Shown here: positions 17,309-27,662 of the stretch, piece after piece
How positions within the stretch are numbered: the first letter of the stretch is position 1
Layout of the letters: each line of letters begins with the position of its first letter
From: Vibrio sp. 14G-20
GTDB taxonomy: Bacteria; Pseudomonadota; Gammaproteobacteria; Enterobacterales; Vibrionaceae
Direction of reading: 5' to 3'
DNA length: 64,000 nt
Assembly (NCBI RefSeq): GCF_026241515.1
Contig: NZ_JAPHPW010000007.1
Coordinates: 1-64,000, forward strand
Made by a program: the position numbers and the translations under genes
The notes under the pieces: model-generated
Database searches by the model: none
What the model was told of the DNA's origin: nothing
What the model saw: the letters and a program-made list of their open reading frames with translations, nothing else

Positions 17309-19045
17309 TTAATCATCAAACATCATGTTAATGGCCGCGCCTAATAAAATCAGCCCAACAATTGGCCCCATAACCGCCAATGGTGCGCGCTCGATGTAAG
17401 GCAGGTTCTCTGCAATCATCAAACCCCACTCAGGTGCAGGCGGCTTCGCTCCCAGGCCAATGAAGCTTAGTGAGGTCAGGCTCAATGTAATCACTGGTAG
17501 CCTCAACATCGCGTGTCTTAGTAACGGTGGCAACACGTAAGGAAGCAGATAGAAGCGGAAGATTCTGAGCTTGCTGGTGCCCCACAAAGGCGCGAGGTGC
17601 GTATAAGGTTGAGCCTTCGCTTCCACTATCAAGCTTGAACAATGCGCCGCCAATGGCGCCCAAGATACCAATACAATCGCGATTAATGCGCTGTTCGGGT
17701 TCATGCCCGTTAAACCCGCAACCAGCAAGCCTGCAATAATGTAAGGGATACCCTTAGTTATCTCGATAAGGCCTTGGCTAAAGCGGGTATTAAAGCCCAT
17801 GATGATGCCTGTCACCAAGCTCAAAAACGTCGCCAAGATACCGGCTTGGAAGGTCGACACCATACCTGATCCGATTCTCGCTAACAGGTCTCGGCCAATG
17901 CCATCGGCACCCAATGGGGCTTGCCAGCTTGGATCCGCCAAACGCGAAAATTGACTGGTATATGGGTCACGAAATGCAGCCCAAACCACAATAGCAATTA
18001 GGAATGAGAGTATTGAGAAGGCAACAGCACGCTTGGTACGGCTTTGCGTAAAACGAAACGAAGAGTGGCTGCTGATGAGCTTACCGCTTTTCAGGCTGTG
18101 GCCCAGAATCAGCTGTTGGATAAACAAGCTCATGCTGCTCACAGCAATTGAAAACAACAGCAATACCAACAGACCGCCTTGCAGCATCGGTAAATCTTGC
18201 GCCTTGGCTGCGCCTAAGATCATGCGACCGATACCGGGAATCGAAAAGATAAGCTCAACCGCGACCGCGCCACCAGTCAAACCGATCACGATCATCGCGA
18301 TCTGTGGGATCAGGCTGCTCAGCGCTCTTTTCAGCGCAAAGCGAATAATTTGGTTGGAGTGAACATTGGCACTGAGCCAGGTGATCACCCAAGGTTCATT
18401 TAAAACGCGTTGTAAACTGTCTCTGAGTAGGCGACTAAACAAGCCACTGGCGGGAAGTGCGAGCGCTAAACTCGGTAGCCAAATGTCTTGCCAACCTTGC
18501 CAGCCATACGGTGGTAGCCAACCTAACCAGATTGAGAACACCAGTATCAATACCGAGGCCACCACGTACTCTGGCAAGGATATTAATACGGTGCTTAAAC
18601 TGCTGTAACTCTGCCCTAGTTTGCCCTTCTTCCAACTGCGCAAGGTAGCAAGCAAGCCTGCACCGCACAGTACGAAAGTCATCACAAGTGCACTCGACAT
18701 CAGAAACAGAGACGTCGACGCTGTCTTTTGAATGCCTAATGCAACCGAAGAACCATCAATCCAGGATTTACCTAGGTCACCAGAAAAGGCACTTCCTATC
18801 CAGTCAATTAGGCGCTCGCTTGCCGAACGGTCAAGCTGAAGATCAGCGCGTACCGCCGCCAAAGCTTCAGGCGTAAGCAAATGTTGTTGCCCCGCCCTCG
18901 CTCGCAGAATGGATTGGCTTGGGTCGATGCCTGCAATGTCAGGCATCAAACCAACAAGAATCACCACCACAATCAGTGATGCGATTCTTGATAACCAAGG
19001 CGTCAAGAGAAATAAGGTTCGACGCAGAGTCTCAGCAGATAGCAT
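17309..19045 (-). CDS. Fused two-domain ABC permease for peptides (DppB-DppC-like fusion)
   Basis: In this 578-residue membrane protein, residues 1-310 match a DppB/OppB-type permease. Residues about 330-578 match a DppC/OppC-type permease, including the typical junction APLGADGIGRDLLARI near 375. Normally these are two separate genes of about 300 residues each; here they form one chain, which fixes the permease ratio at 1:1. It is the last gene of a four-gene operon, starting four bases after the stop of the binding-protein gene. A sequencing artefact is unlikely, since the linker is continuous and in frame. Confidence 0.88.
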   Translation of the reverse strand: MLSAETLRRTLFLLTPWLSRIASLIVVVILVGLMPDIAGIDPSQSILRARAGQQHLLTPEALAAVRADLQLDRSASERLIDWIGSAFSGDLGKSWIDGSSVALGIQKTASTSLFLMSSALVMTFVLCGAGLLATLRSWKKGKLGQSYSSLSTVLISLPEYVVASVLILVFSIWLGWLPPYGWQGWQDIWLPSLALALPASGLFSRLLRDSLQRVLNEPWVITWLSANVHSNQIIRFALKRALSSLIPQIAMIVIGLTGGAVAVELIFSIPGIGRMILGAAKAQDLPMLQGGLLVLLLFSIAVSSMSLFIQQLILGHSLKSGKLISSHSSFRFTQSRTKRAVAFSILSFLIAIVVWAAFRDPYTSQFSRLADPSWQAPLGADGIGRDLLARIGSGMVSTFQAGILATFLSLVTGIIMGFNTRFSQGLIEITKGIPYIIAGLLVAGLTGMNPNSALIAIVLVSWAPLAAHCSSLIVEAKAQPYTHLAPLWGTSKLRIFRFYLLPYVLPPLLRHAMLRLPVITLSLTSLSFIGLGAKPPAPEWGLMIAENLPYIERAPLAVMGPIVGLILLGAAINMMFDD

Positions 19046-19049
19046 CTAT

Positions 19050-20561
19050 TTAGTTAGCCTGTTTCGCTTGTTTGATCTGTGTAGTTTGGTCAACTAAGCG
19101 ACGCTCGCTTGGATCACGAACTACATTGCTTACACGCTCGCTTTCACCTTGAATTACACGTTCGTGCAATAGTGGAATAGCAGCAAAGTCGTTGAGTATT
19201 TTTTGCTCAGCTTCGATGATCGCTTGCTGACGCAGTTCACCTAATGGTTGTAGATCAGCATGAGTCAGAGCTTGGTCTACTTCTTGAGAACAGAATTGAC
19301 CAAGATTGAATGACCCCTTACAGCCGAAGTCACTCATCATGTAAGCCACCGGGTCACCCGAATCTAGAACCGTTGCACGAGAAAGAATAAACGCATCGAA
19401 CTTACCTGATAGCGCGTCGTTCTCTATCTGAGCATATTCACGAATATCAAGCTCAACCTTAAAGCCAGCCGATTCAAGTTGTTGTTTCAGTAACGCAGCA
19501 ACCTCAGGCAACTCAGCACGGTCGGTAAAGGTACCGATAACGATACTTTCGCCGTTTGCTTTTAGCGTCTTATCCAATGTCTGACCTTCAGGTCGAATTG
19601 GCTCAGCCCAAGCAAGTGCAGGACCTAATAGGCCTTGTGCGATGTCCGCATGGTTTTCATAAACAGTACTAACGATCTGCTCTCTGTCTACCGCAGCAGC
19701 TGCAACCTTACGCAGGTTAATATCGCTGAACACACCAGACTTGTTGTTCAGGTAAAGCGTATTGGTACGAGGCATTGCCACTTCGTAAAGTAGATTCGGA
19801 TCGATGGTCGCGATTTGTGAAACGGGTACCGCTTCAACGATGTCTGCCGTTCCGGTTCTTAGAGCCGCAGCACGCGCAAAACCGTTAGGAACATATTCTG
19901 CGATCACAGATTCAACCTGCGCTTTCTCACCCCAGTAGTCATCAAAACGTTTTAGTTTCGCGCTTGTTGTACCGTTAATCTCAGTCAATTCAAACGGACC
20001 TGTACCGGCGCCCATTGGGCTAACACGGCCATCTTCTTGGTATGCACTTGCTGCAAGAATGGCTAACTGAGGGCTTGATAAACGGCTAGGTAAAAGAGGA
20101 TCATCGAAGGTGGTTTTGATCTCTACTCGGTAGTTATCCATCGCTTTCACTTCTAAATCGATGCCATCTAGAATGCGTGGCTTAGGGGCAGCTTCAAGTG
20201 CTTTTTGTAGCGAATTCACTACAGAGTTTGCCGTTAATGTCGAGCCATCGTGGAATTTAACACCTTGGCGAATCGTGAATTGCCAAGTTAGCGGATCAAC
20301 GTGTTTCCAATCGGTTGCCAGCATCGGCAGTGCTTGGGAAGTTGGGCTCAAGTTAACCAGTGTTTCAGCCGTGCTCCAACGCGACAGTTTGAACGCATCA
20401 TCAGACAGTGGTGATAAACCCGTTCTTGGCGGCTGCATCATTGCAACACGAATTTCCGATTTGACCGCGGCATCGCTCGACTCAGGTTGAGAGTCAAAAC
20501 AGCCCGTCAAAGGCAGAGCTAACGCAAGCGCGCAAGCCAGTTTGATTGAATTAAAACGCAT
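19050..20561 (-). CDS. Peptide-type ABC transporter substrate-binding lipoprotein (SBP_bac_5)
   Basis: The 503-residue product has a lipoprotein signal ending LPLTGC. It shows the family-5 solute-binding pattern (WQFTIRQGVKFHDGSTLT near 95, DYWGEKAQVESV near 200). Members bind oligopeptides, nickel or opines; the ligand cannot be told from sequence. Since it is lipid-anchored it probably works close to the inner membrane permease encoded next. It lies 82 bases after the upstream ATPase gene. A pair of 18-bp tandem repeats lies in that gap. Confidence 0.9.
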   Translation of the reverse strand: MRFNSIKLACALALALPLTGCFDSQPESSDAAVKSEIRVAMMQPPRTGLSPLSDDAFKLSRWSTAETLVNLSPTSQALPMLATDWKHVDPLTWQFTIRQGVKFHDGSTLTANSVVNSLQKALEAAPKPRILDGIDLEVKAMDNYRVEIKTTFDDPLLPSRLSSPQLAILAASAYQEDGRVSPMGAGTGPFELTEINGTTSAKLKRFDDYWGEKAQVESVIAEYVPNGFARAAALRTGTADIVEAVPVSQIATIDPNLLYEVAMPRTNTLYLNNKSGVFSDINLRKVAAAAVDREQIVSTVYENHADIAQGLLGPALAWAEPIRPEGQTLDKTLKANGESIVIGTFTDRAELPEVAALLKQQLESAGFKVELDIREYAQIENDALSGKFDAFILSRATVLDSGDPVAYMMSDFGCKGSFNLGQFCSQEVDQALTHADLQPLGELRQQAIIEAEQKILNDFAAIPLLHERVIQGESERVSNVVRDPSERRLVDQTTQIKQAKQAN

Positions 20562-20589
20562 AGTTATTTTTCTCTGTGAGCTGTGTTGT

Positions 20590-20625
20590 GTTAATAAACT
20601 GTATTTCGTTAATAAGCTGTATTTC
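20590..20625. repeat. 18-bp tandem repeat, two copies
   Basis: The unit GTTAATAA(A/G)CTGTATTTC occurs twice back to back, with a partial third copy after it. It lies in the 82-base gap between the ATPase gene and the binding-protein gene of the ABC operon. No function is evident. Confidence 0.7.
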
Positions 20626-20643
20626 GTAATAAATAAGGTTGAG

Positions 20644-21495
20644 TTAACAGGTAGATTTGGAAAGTGGCTGAGATTGAATCAGCAACTGCGTCGCAGGATG
20701 AGCAGGTATATTCATCACTTGAAGTGTCGGTCCATGCTCCACCATCTCGCCATGGTCAAGAACCAGAATTTCTTCACAAAGCGCTTTTGCTGCGCCTAGA
20801 TCGTGCGTCACCAGAACGATTCGCATGTCGCGCTTCTTTTTCAGTGAATTAAGTAAATCCAACAATTTTTGACGATTCACCGGATCAAGGCTGCTGGTTG
20901 GCTCATCGGCCACCAACACTGCAGGTCTAACGACAAGAGCCCGAGCAATAGCCACACGTTGAGCTTGGCCTGTAGAAAGCTGATTTGGCTTGAGTGACAG
21001 CAGGCTGACTGGTAAGCCAACATCCGACAGCGTCTCTTCAATGATGCTTTCATGATTGCCAGAAACATCTAAATTACTTAGCGGCTCGGCTAAGATCTGT
21101 CGAACGGTATAGTAAGGATTGAGACTGGTGTGCGGCTCTTGTGGCACCAATTGGATAAGGCGACACACTGTTGCTTGCTCTTTACTATCACGAATAGGCA
21201 GTGAATAACCAAATAAGCTGATTCGGCCAACAGTTGGGGCTTTAAGGCCAAATAGCAGCTCAATCAGCGTTGATTTACCGGCACCAGAACGTCCGACAAT
21301 GGCTAAACTTTTGTCTTCAACATTGAGGTCAATGTTCTGTAGCGCTTTGAACGCCTTGCCACCCAACCAACTAGGGATTGAATAATAGTGAACACCGACA
21401 TTCTCAAACTTAATCTCGATCGGAGTTTGTGTTTCTAAATCAATCACAGGCATTAACGGCGAGACTTCTGAATTTAATGATAAGGTCGAGTTCAT
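20644..21495 (-). CDS. Peptide ABC transporter ATP-binding protein (DppF-like)
   Basis: The 283-residue ATPase has Walker A GRSGAGKST, the signature LSTGQAQR (a variant of LSGGQ), Walker B VLVADEPTSSLD and a switch His in VTHDLG. The N-terminal extension of about 30 residues precedes the nucleotide-binding core. Its start overlaps the stop of the upstream ATPase gene by four bases (ATGA), so the pair is translationally coupled. It would energise the fused permease of the same operon. Confidence 0.9.
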   Translation of the reverse strand: MNSTLSLNSEVSPLMPVIDLETQTPIEIKFENVGVHYYSIPSWLGGKAFKALQNIDLNVEDKSLAIVGRSGAGKSTLIELLFGLKAPTVGRISLFGYSLPIRDSKEQATVCRLIQLVPQEPHTSLNPYYTVRQILAEPLSNLDVSGNHESIIEETLSDVGLPVSLLSLKPNQLSTGQAQRVAIARALVVRPAVLVADEPTSSLDPVNRQKLLDLLNSLKKKRDMRIVLVTHDLGAAKALCEEILVLDHGEMVEHGPTLQVMNIPAHPATQLLIQSQPLSKSTC

Positions 21496-22262
21496 GCGAT
21501 GAGGTCTCTCAATGAACAGCAGAAAGCGTGAGAGCTCGACTCAAGTGCGTGTTTTGGCTCGCCATAAGCCACCACACCACCATCATCGATAACTAATAAC
21601 TTGTCGCACGCTAACGCACTATGCAGATCATGAGTAATCAACAAACCACCGATTTGGCGCTGCTTAACATTATCGCGAATCAGCGTAAGTATCTCTTGCT
21701 CTGTCACCGGATCTAACGCACTGGTTGGTTCATCTGCAATGATGAGGTCGGCGTTACTCAACAAGCCAATCGCAATACACACTCGTTGGCGTTGCCCTCC
21801 AGAAATTTGGCTCGGGTATAACGGCAAGATAGTTTCAGGATTAGGGAAACCAAGTTGTACTAGCAATTCGATGAGTTTGATTTTGTCTTGTGATTTGAGC
21901 TTAGTGCGAGTCCCCGTCAATGCCAAACTAAGTTGACCTTCGATTGAAACCAGAGGATTTAATGCTTGAAGGGCATCTTGAAAGATAACCGCAGGTCGTT
22001 GTGCTGCGGTTCTTTGCAGCATAGGCAAACCACATACCGCTTCACCAGACAGAGAAATATGACCTTCAACCTCAACCGTTTCTGGTAGAAAACCCGCAAT
22101 CGCACGTGAAAGCATCGACTTACCAATACCTGATGGGCCCATGACCGCCAACAGCTCACCTCGATACACATCGAAATGGATATCTTGAAAAAGTGTTCTC
22201 GAAGAGGTTTTGATCGTTAATCGGTCAACAGACAAAAGTGGGGCGTTCACGCAGGTACTCAT
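21492..22262 (-). CDS. Peptide ABC transporter ATP-binding protein (DppD-like)
   Basis: The 256-residue ATPase has Walker A GPSGIGKS, signature ISGGQRQR, Walker B LIIADEPTSALD and switch THDLHS. It is the first gene of the four-gene importer operon (ATPase, ATPase, binding protein, fused permease). It is shorter than typical DppD (about 325) because it lacks the C-terminal oligopeptide-transporter extension. Confidence 0.9.
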   Translation of the reverse strand: MSTCVNAPLLSVDRLTIKTSSRTLFQDIHFDVYRGELLAVMGPSGIGKSMLSRAIAGFLPETVEVEGHISLSGEAVCGLPMLQRTAAQRPAVIFQDALQALNPLVSIEGQLSLALTGTRTKLKSQDKIKLIELLVQLGFPNPETILPLYPSQISGGQRQRVCIAIGLLSNADLIIADEPTSALDPVTEQEILTLIRDNVKQRQIGGLLITHDLHSALACDKLLVIDDGGVVAYGEPKHALESSSHAFCCSLRDLIA

Positions 22263-22384
22263 AGGTAGATGTTATAACATAACAACTCTATCATTAAGCC
22301 TGTATGATGAAAAGTGAACATTGAACCAAATCGCAGAAAATTTGTCTGTGAAACCACCTATGGTCACAATCCGTAAGATACAAA

Positions 22385-22419
22385 AAAGCGCCTAACTACG
22401 AGAAAAAGTCAGGCGCTTT
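22385..22419 (-). terminator. Terminator of the MATE gene
   Basis: The 9-bp stem AAAGCGCCT / AGGCGCTTT is followed on the minus strand by T-rich sequence. It lies 46 bases after the MATE stop. Confidence 0.75.
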
Positions 22420-22464
22420 CGTAATGATTCTATATGACCTCAGCTTTATGGTCGCTGTTATTAC

Positions 22465-23778
22465 TTATGTCATTGGAAGGCATTTCCGCTTAACTTGAGC
22501 GATGAACGGATACAAGAATGCAATACGCCCAAGATAGAACAAAGTAAATGCCAACCACAGGCCATGATTGCCCCACAAATCGACCGAAAACGCCTGTACA
22601 GCCAAGAATACCGCCAAGGTAGCGATGCTAGAGTCTCGAACCGGACGTGTAGTTCCTGTTCCAGTAAAGATGCCGTAAACCGTTAAACCAAAGCCAGCCA
22701 CCAGCGGGAACACAATCAGCCACGGAGCCATCTCTTGGTATAGAACAACAAGCGTTGGGATATCCGTAAACAAGAAAACAATGCTGTCTTTAAATACCAA
22801 GGTCAGTAGCGTTAGCGCAGCAATAAAACCGGCCGTCCACTGGAAGTTGAGCCTTAACACACGGTCAAACATTGAAGGATTTTTCTGGCCGACCGCTTTG
22901 CCTGCAAACACACTTGATGCGTTGGCAATGCCATCAAACATGTAACTGACAATAAAGGTTACTTGCATCAAGATTGCGTTAGCAGCCAGAACATCAGTAC
23001 CGAGTTGAGAGCCTGTGCGCGCCATCATGTTGAAGAAAACTAAGATACAAATCGTGCGTAACAATAGGTCGGTATTCGATGAGATGATTGTTGATAGATC
23101 TTTCTTGGTCATCTTCGAACCTTGGAGGAACTCAGAGACCGAAATGTTGCTAGTCTTCATCACCAGCGTCATGCCAATCACAAAGGTAGTGATTTGTGCA
23201 ATCAAACTTGCGTATGCCACGCCCGCGACACCCAAGTCGAAATAAAGTACAAAAACCGCATCCAATACAATGTTTAACACGTTACCAAACACTTGTGTGT
23301 AAAGGACTTCTTTGGCTTTCGCCTGCCCCATCAACCAGCCAATAATGGTATAATTGAGCAGTACAAAAGGCGCACCATAAATAAGAATACTAAAGTAAAT
23401 ATGTGCATGTTCCGCCACATTCGCTTCAGGCTCTATCACCCACATAGCTCCTTGCCAGATGAACGGTTGTATCAAGATAAAAATCAAACCGACCAAACCA
23501 GAAAGCACAAAAGGACGCATCAAGCTGCCCGCGAGATCAGAACGATTGCCCTTACCCAGTGCCATCGCACTTTGCCCTGTCGTATTGACACGGAAAAAGC
23601 CAAACAACCAATAGATGGTGTTCATGATGATGGTGCCGATAGCTACGCCACCAATCAGTTCAGCAATACCAAGTTGCCCGATAACAGCCGTGTCGACGGC
23701 GCCAAGCAGAGGCTGCGTCACCGTTGCTATGATGAAGGGGAAAGCGATTTTCAGATAATCTTTGTGGGTAATGGTCAT
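22465..23778 (-). CDS. MATE-family efflux transporter (DinF-like)
   Basis: The 437-residue product has about 12 hydrophobic helices in two similar halves. The opening AFPFIIATVTQPLLGAVDTA is typical of the DinF branch of the MATE family. Members export organic cations or other toxic compounds by Na+ or H+ antiport; the substrate is unknown here. The gene stands alone, with its own terminator and a 244-base upstream region shared with nothing on the other strand. Confidence 0.88.
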   Translation of the reverse strand: MTITHKDYLKIAFPFIIATVTQPLLGAVDTAVIGQLGIAELIGGVAIGTIIMNTIYWLFGFFRVNTTGQSAMALGKGNRSDLAGSLMRPFVLSGLVGLIFILIQPFIWQGAMWVIEPEANVAEHAHIYFSILIYGAPFVLLNYTIIGWLMGQAKAKEVLYTQVFGNVLNIVLDAVFVLYFDLGVAGVAYASLIAQITTFVIGMTLVMKTSNISVSEFLQGSKMTKKDLSTIISSNTDLLLRTICILVFFNMMARTGSQLGTDVLAANAILMQVTFIVSYMFDGIANASSVFAGKAVGQKNPSMFDRVLRLNFQWTAGFIAALTLLTLVFKDSIVFLFTDIPTLVVLYQEMAPWLIVFPLVAGFGLTVYGIFTGTGTTRPVRDSSIATLAVFLAVQAFSVDLWGNHGLWLAFTLFYLGRIAFLYPFIAQVKRKCLPMT

Positions 23779-24022
23779 ATTGGCCAGCGAGTGATATTAA
23801 GAACTATTTGCAATTAGAACAGAATGCTATCGTTTAATCCGTACGTTGTCATCATTTACTTAGAGTAAACTGTCAACAAAACTGAGATACATTTCATGAC
23901 CAACATAAGAGAACATGCAGTCATTTAGCGAGCATATTCACCACAACAAATAAGCAAAACCACACATCACAGCACAACAATACGTATGACAGACTCAATT
24001 CATTGGTTGGGCTAATAGAGAC

Positions 24023-24892
24023 TCAGTAAAAACTCACGGGTAGGTAGAAATCTAATTCAAACACTTCATCACTGTTAAGAAAGTGATTCTGATGATAATG
24101 AACATAAGCGGGCGTCGAACGCTGCTTAAAACCTGACGTTGGCAACCACTTCTCTAACACCATACTGATCTGTGGTAGCAGTTCACCATAGCGACCATTG
24201 AGTCGAAACACAGCATGTAAGCCGCCTGGAATCACCATCTGATTCACGACACTGCGATACTTAATCGGCTCATCAATCGCGATACACGCGACATAACGAC
24301 ACTGATCCATCTCAACCCAAGCAGGGTTTGAGTGATGCAAACCAAATTGACTCGAAAAGTCGCGTTGCTCTGAGCTCGCCCACGCTTTCAATATCAACCA
24401 CGCATTACGAATGGAGCGGTTATAACCCGTATGTCGAACATAGGCCGCCATGCGTTCAGGCACTTCAACGATCTTGGGTTCGGGTAACACTCGCTGCGCC
24501 ACGTTCAAATAACCCGCCGCTACTTCGGGATCTTTCAAATAGGGCTTTTCGGCGATCTGTAAATCGTGTTTACGCCATTCTCCCGGTGACATGTTAAAGG
24601 TCGCTTTGAATGCTCGACTGAAAGATGACACCGAACTAAAGCCACACTTACTGGCAATCTCAACCACAGACGAGCTGGTATCGAACATCAATTGATTGGC
24701 TGCATATTCCATTCGAGCGCGTCGGATATATTGGTGCAACGACTCCCCGACCACACTTTTAAAGGTGCGATGAAAATGTTGCTCGGAATAAGCCGCAATC
24801 TCGGAGAGCGCTTTTGCAGACAAAGGCTGACTGATGTCTTGGTGAATATGGAACAGAACATCATTGATTCGGGATATGTGTTGTCGTGACAT
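24023..24892 (-). CDS. AraC-family regulator with GyrI-like effector domain
   Basis: The 289-residue product has the double-HTH AraC DNA-binding domain at the N-terminus (about 5-105, with CGFSSVSSFSRAFKATF) and a GyrI-like/SOUL-type small-molecule domain in the C-terminal half. This is the Rob-like arrangement. It is divergent from the aminotransferase gene across about 115 bases and is the obvious candidate to regulate it. The ligand is unknown. Confidence 0.88.
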   Translation of the reverse strand: MSRQHISRINDVLFHIHQDISQPLSAKALSEIAAYSEQHFHRTFKSVVGESLHQYIRRARMEYAANQLMFDTSSSVVEIASKCGFSSVSSFSRAFKATFNMSPGEWRKHDLQIAEKPYLKDPEVAAGYLNVAQRVLPEPKIVEVPERMAAYVRHTGYNRSIRNAWLILKAWASSEQRDFSSQFGLHHSNPAWVEMDQCRYVACIAIDEPIKYRSVVNQMVIPGGLHAVFRLNGRYGELLPQISMVLEKWLPTSGFKQRSTPAYVHYHQNHFLNSDEVFELDFYLPVSFY

Positions 24893-25007
24893 TTTTCAAA
24901 TAGCATAAATGGACATGTTTATGAGCATAAACGGACACGCTTATTTTTACAATTGCCGTGTAATATCAAGCGATAGAATAAAAACGATAAACGACGAGAC
25001 ACAACAC

Positions 25008-26156
25008 ATGGAAATCGCACAGTCATTACAACAGATTCAATCTTCATACATTCGAGAGATCCTCGCAGCCGCAAGTGATCCAAATGTCATCTCATTGGCC
25101 GGTGGTTTACCGGACGAGAAAACATTCCCTATCGATTTAATGAAGCCAACGCTAGAAAACCTAGCGAATATGCCTGAAGTTTTCCAATACGGTTCTACTG
25201 CCGGTTACGGCCCGTTGCTTGACCACCTAACACAAAGCTACCAATTGCCAGAGTCACACACGGCAATGATCTGTACTGGTTCTCAGCAAGGTTTGGATTT
25301 GATTGCGCGTGCGTATGTCGACCCGGGTGATGTGGTTGTGATGGAAGCGCCAAGCTACTTAGGTGCGATGCAGGTATTTGGCCTAGTTCAAGCAAACATT
25401 GCGACCGTGTCTCAAACAGAATTTGGCCCGAACCTTGATGAACTAGAAACGTGCTTTGAACAGCAATCTCCAAAGATGTTCTATGCCGTACCTGATTTCC
25501 ATAACCCGACAGGCGTTTGCTGGACAACAGAAACTCGTCAAAAAGTGGCTGAGCTGTGTATCAAATACAACGTGGCATTCATTGAGGATGCACCATACCG
25601 TGAGCTGCGCTTTACCGGCACTGAGCTGCCAATGGTTTCTTCGTTCTGCCCTGACAACTCTATCGTTCTTCGTTCATTCTCTAAGATCGCATCGCCAGGT
25701 TTACGCATTGGCGCAGTAACCGGCAAACGCAGCTACCTTGAGCCACTGATTAAAGTGAAACAAGGTGCAGATTTACACTCAAGTGTACCTATGCAAGCGC
25801 TGCTTGTTGGTCTTCTAAAGCATGAAGATTTCAATCTGCACATGGAAAACATTCGCACGCTGTACAAGTCTCGTTATGAAGTATTGTTTTCAGAACTAGA
25901 GAAACAACTACCTGCAGACTGCGTACTGAAAGCAGTAGACGGCGGGATGTTCATTTGGGTTGAGATTCCAGAGTGCGACACCTTCGAACTGGCTAAAACT
26001 CTACTCTCTAATGGTGTGGCGGTTGTACCAAGCCCAGTATTCTATCCAAAGGCTGATGAAGCAAAAGCCGCACTGCGCCTAAACTTCACCAACGCCAATC
26101 CAGAAGAATTAACCGAAGCGGTAAAGCGCTTAGCGGAAGTACTAAACCAAGCGTAG
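25008..26156 (+). CDS. PLP-dependent aminotransferase, class I/II
   Basis: The product has 382 residues from the ATG at 25008. An in-frame ATG at 24909 would add 33 residues unlike any family N-terminus. Family marks are SLAGGLPDEKTFP near the start, FQYGSTAGYGPLLDHL, PDFHNPTG (the conserved Asn-Pro) and SFSKIASPGLRIG, where the Lys binds PLP. It resembles the LysN/2-aminoadipate and MocR-associated aminotransferases; the amino acid is not determined. It is divergent from the AraC gene and ends in a strong terminator. Confidence 0.88.
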   Translation: MEIAQSLQQIQSSYIREILAAASDPNVISLAGGLPDEKTFPIDLMKPTLENLANMPEVFQYGSTAGYGPLLDHLTQSYQLPESHTAMICTGSQQGLDLIARAYVDPGDVVVMEAPSYLGAMQVFGLVQANIATVSQTEFGPNLDELETCFEQQSPKMFYAVPDFHNPTGVCWTTETRQKVAELCIKYNVAFIEDAPYRELRFTGTELPMVSSFCPDNSIVLRSFSKIASPGLRIGAVTGKRSYLEPLIKVKQGADLHSSVPMQALLVGLLKHEDFNLHMENIRTLYKSRYEVLFSELEKQLPADCVLKAVDGGMFIWVEIPECDTFELAKTLLSNGVAVVPSPVFYPKADEAKAALRLNFTNANPEELTEAVKRLAEVLNQA

Positions 26157-26187
26157 TCGTTGATCAGGTAAGATAGATTCTATATCA

Positions 26188-26221
26188 AAGCCCTGCTGTA
26201 TTTTTACAGCAGGGCTTTTTT
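26188..26221 (+). terminator. Rho-independent terminator of the aminotransferase gene
   Basis: The 13-bp perfect stem AAGCCCTGCTGTA / TACAGCAGGGCTT has a TTTT loop and is followed by a T run. It is a textbook intrinsic terminator. Confidence 0.95.
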
Positions 26222-26470
26222 GGTTTGGGAATACGTGTTGTAATTCGAACCAGATAAAACGATTTCATTGCATTTCTTAGTCCATAAACCATACAAATTG
26301 AAATGATAAATAGCCCTACGTTTGGTTGGTTTTTGTCCCTCACAGCCTTGGTTATACTGCGCCTGATTTTAATAAGCCAATATGGGCAAACCTGAGTAAA
26401 TCAAACTCAGTCTGTATCATAAAAGGCAACCGCTCTGGATTTACGTTCCAGCTCGCAGAAAGGAAAAACC

Positions 26471-27460
26471 ATGTCTCAATATGTTGTATGTGCTCTGTAT
26501 AAATTCGTAGCACTTGATGATTACCAAGAAATTCGCCAGCCACTCACTGACGTGTTAGAAGCCAACCAAATCCGCGGTACTTTGCTACTTGCGAGTGAAG
26601 GTATCAACGGCACCGTTGCAGGTAAGCGCGAATCTATCGACGCTCTTCTTCAATGGTTCAAACAAGATTCTCGCTTAGCAGATGTTGTTTACAAAGAATC
26701 ATTCAACGAAGAACAGCCATTCAACCGCACCAAGGTGAAACTCAAAAAAGAGATCGTAACCATGGGCATTGAGGGCATCGACCCTCGCCACGTTGTCGGC
26801 ACTTACGTAAAACCAAACGAATGGAATGCGCTGATATCTGATCCAGATGTGATTTTGGTTGATACTCGTAACGACTACGAAGTAGACATCGGCACATTCA
26901 AAAATGCAGTAAACCCGAACACGGAAACGTTCCGCGAGTTCCCTCAGTACGTTGAAGAAAACCTCGATCCTAAGAAGCACAAGAAAGTCGCGATGTTCTG
27001 TACGGGTGGTATTCGCTGTGAAAAATCAACAGCCTACATGAAAGAGCAAGGCTTTGATGAGGTATATCACCTTGAAGGCGGCATTCTTAAGTACTTAGAA
27101 GAAGTACCTGAAGAAGAGAGCATGTGGGAAGGCGACTGCTACGTATTTGATGGCCGTGTTGCGGTAAACCACCAGCTAGAAAAAAGCGATTACGATGTAT
27201 GTAATGCTTGTCGTTTGCCAATTACTGACGAAGACAAAGCCTCTGAGTACTTCGAGAAAGGCGTAAGCTGCCCTAAGTGTATTGATAAGCACAGCGACGA
27301 GCAAAAAGCCCGTTTCCGCGAACGTGAAAAGCAAGTTCAACTATCGAATACGCGTGGCGAAACCCACGTAGGCGGCGATGCTGCTCACCTTATCGATCAA
27401 CGTAAGAAAGAAAAGCTAGCGCACAAAGAGCAGCAACGCTCTGGTAAGAAAGCGAAGTAA
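26471..27460 (+). CDS. trhO: tRNA U34 hydroxylase, rhodanese-related
   Basis: The 329-residue product matches TrhO (formerly YceA), which hydroxylates uridine 34 of certain tRNAs in the path to 5-carboxymethoxyuridine. It has an acylphosphatase-like N-terminal domain (about 1-100, [15 protein letters not shown]), a rhodanese domain with the active loop [10 protein letters not shown] (Cys177, Cys183), and a C-terminal segment with two CxxC pairs (CNAC, CPKC). AAAGGA precedes the ATG at good spacing. It is a single gene with its own terminator. Confidence 0.95.
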   Translation: MSQYVVCALYKFVALDDYQEIRQPLTDVLEANQIRGTLLLASEGINGTVAGKRESIDALLQWFKQDSRLADVVYKESFNEEQPFNRTKVKLKKEIVTMGIEGIDPRHVVGTYVKPNEWNALISDPDVILVDTRNDYEVDIGTFKNAVNPNTETFREFPQYVEENLDPKKHKKVAMFCTGGIRCEKSTAYMKEQGFDEVYHLEGGILKYLEEVPEEESMWEGDCYVFDGRVAVNHQLEKSDYDVCNACRLPITDEDKASEYFEKGVSCPKCIDKHSDEQKARFREREKQVQLSNTRGETHVGGDAAHLIDQRKKEKLAHKEQQRSGKKAK

Positions 27461-27530
27461 GCTTTCTGCTTTCAACACGCATAGTTCTAAACATATAACG
27501 ATAAATAGTTAAGCTATATACATACAAAAT

Positions 27531-27573
27531 GGCGCAATTTCGAGGATTATCCCACGAGTTTGCGCCCTTTTTT
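27531..27573 (+). terminator. Terminator of trhO
   Basis: GGCGCAA pairs with TTGCGCC around a 22-base loop, followed by a run of seven T bases. It lies 70 bases after the trhO stop. Confidence 0.7.
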
Positions 27574-27662
27574 GATCGCTTTACGGCTTTGTGTTTTGAA
27601 CCACATTTCTTTCGAAAAATTGCTTCTATACTGTTAATAATTCGACTAGAGAGGAATTGCCA

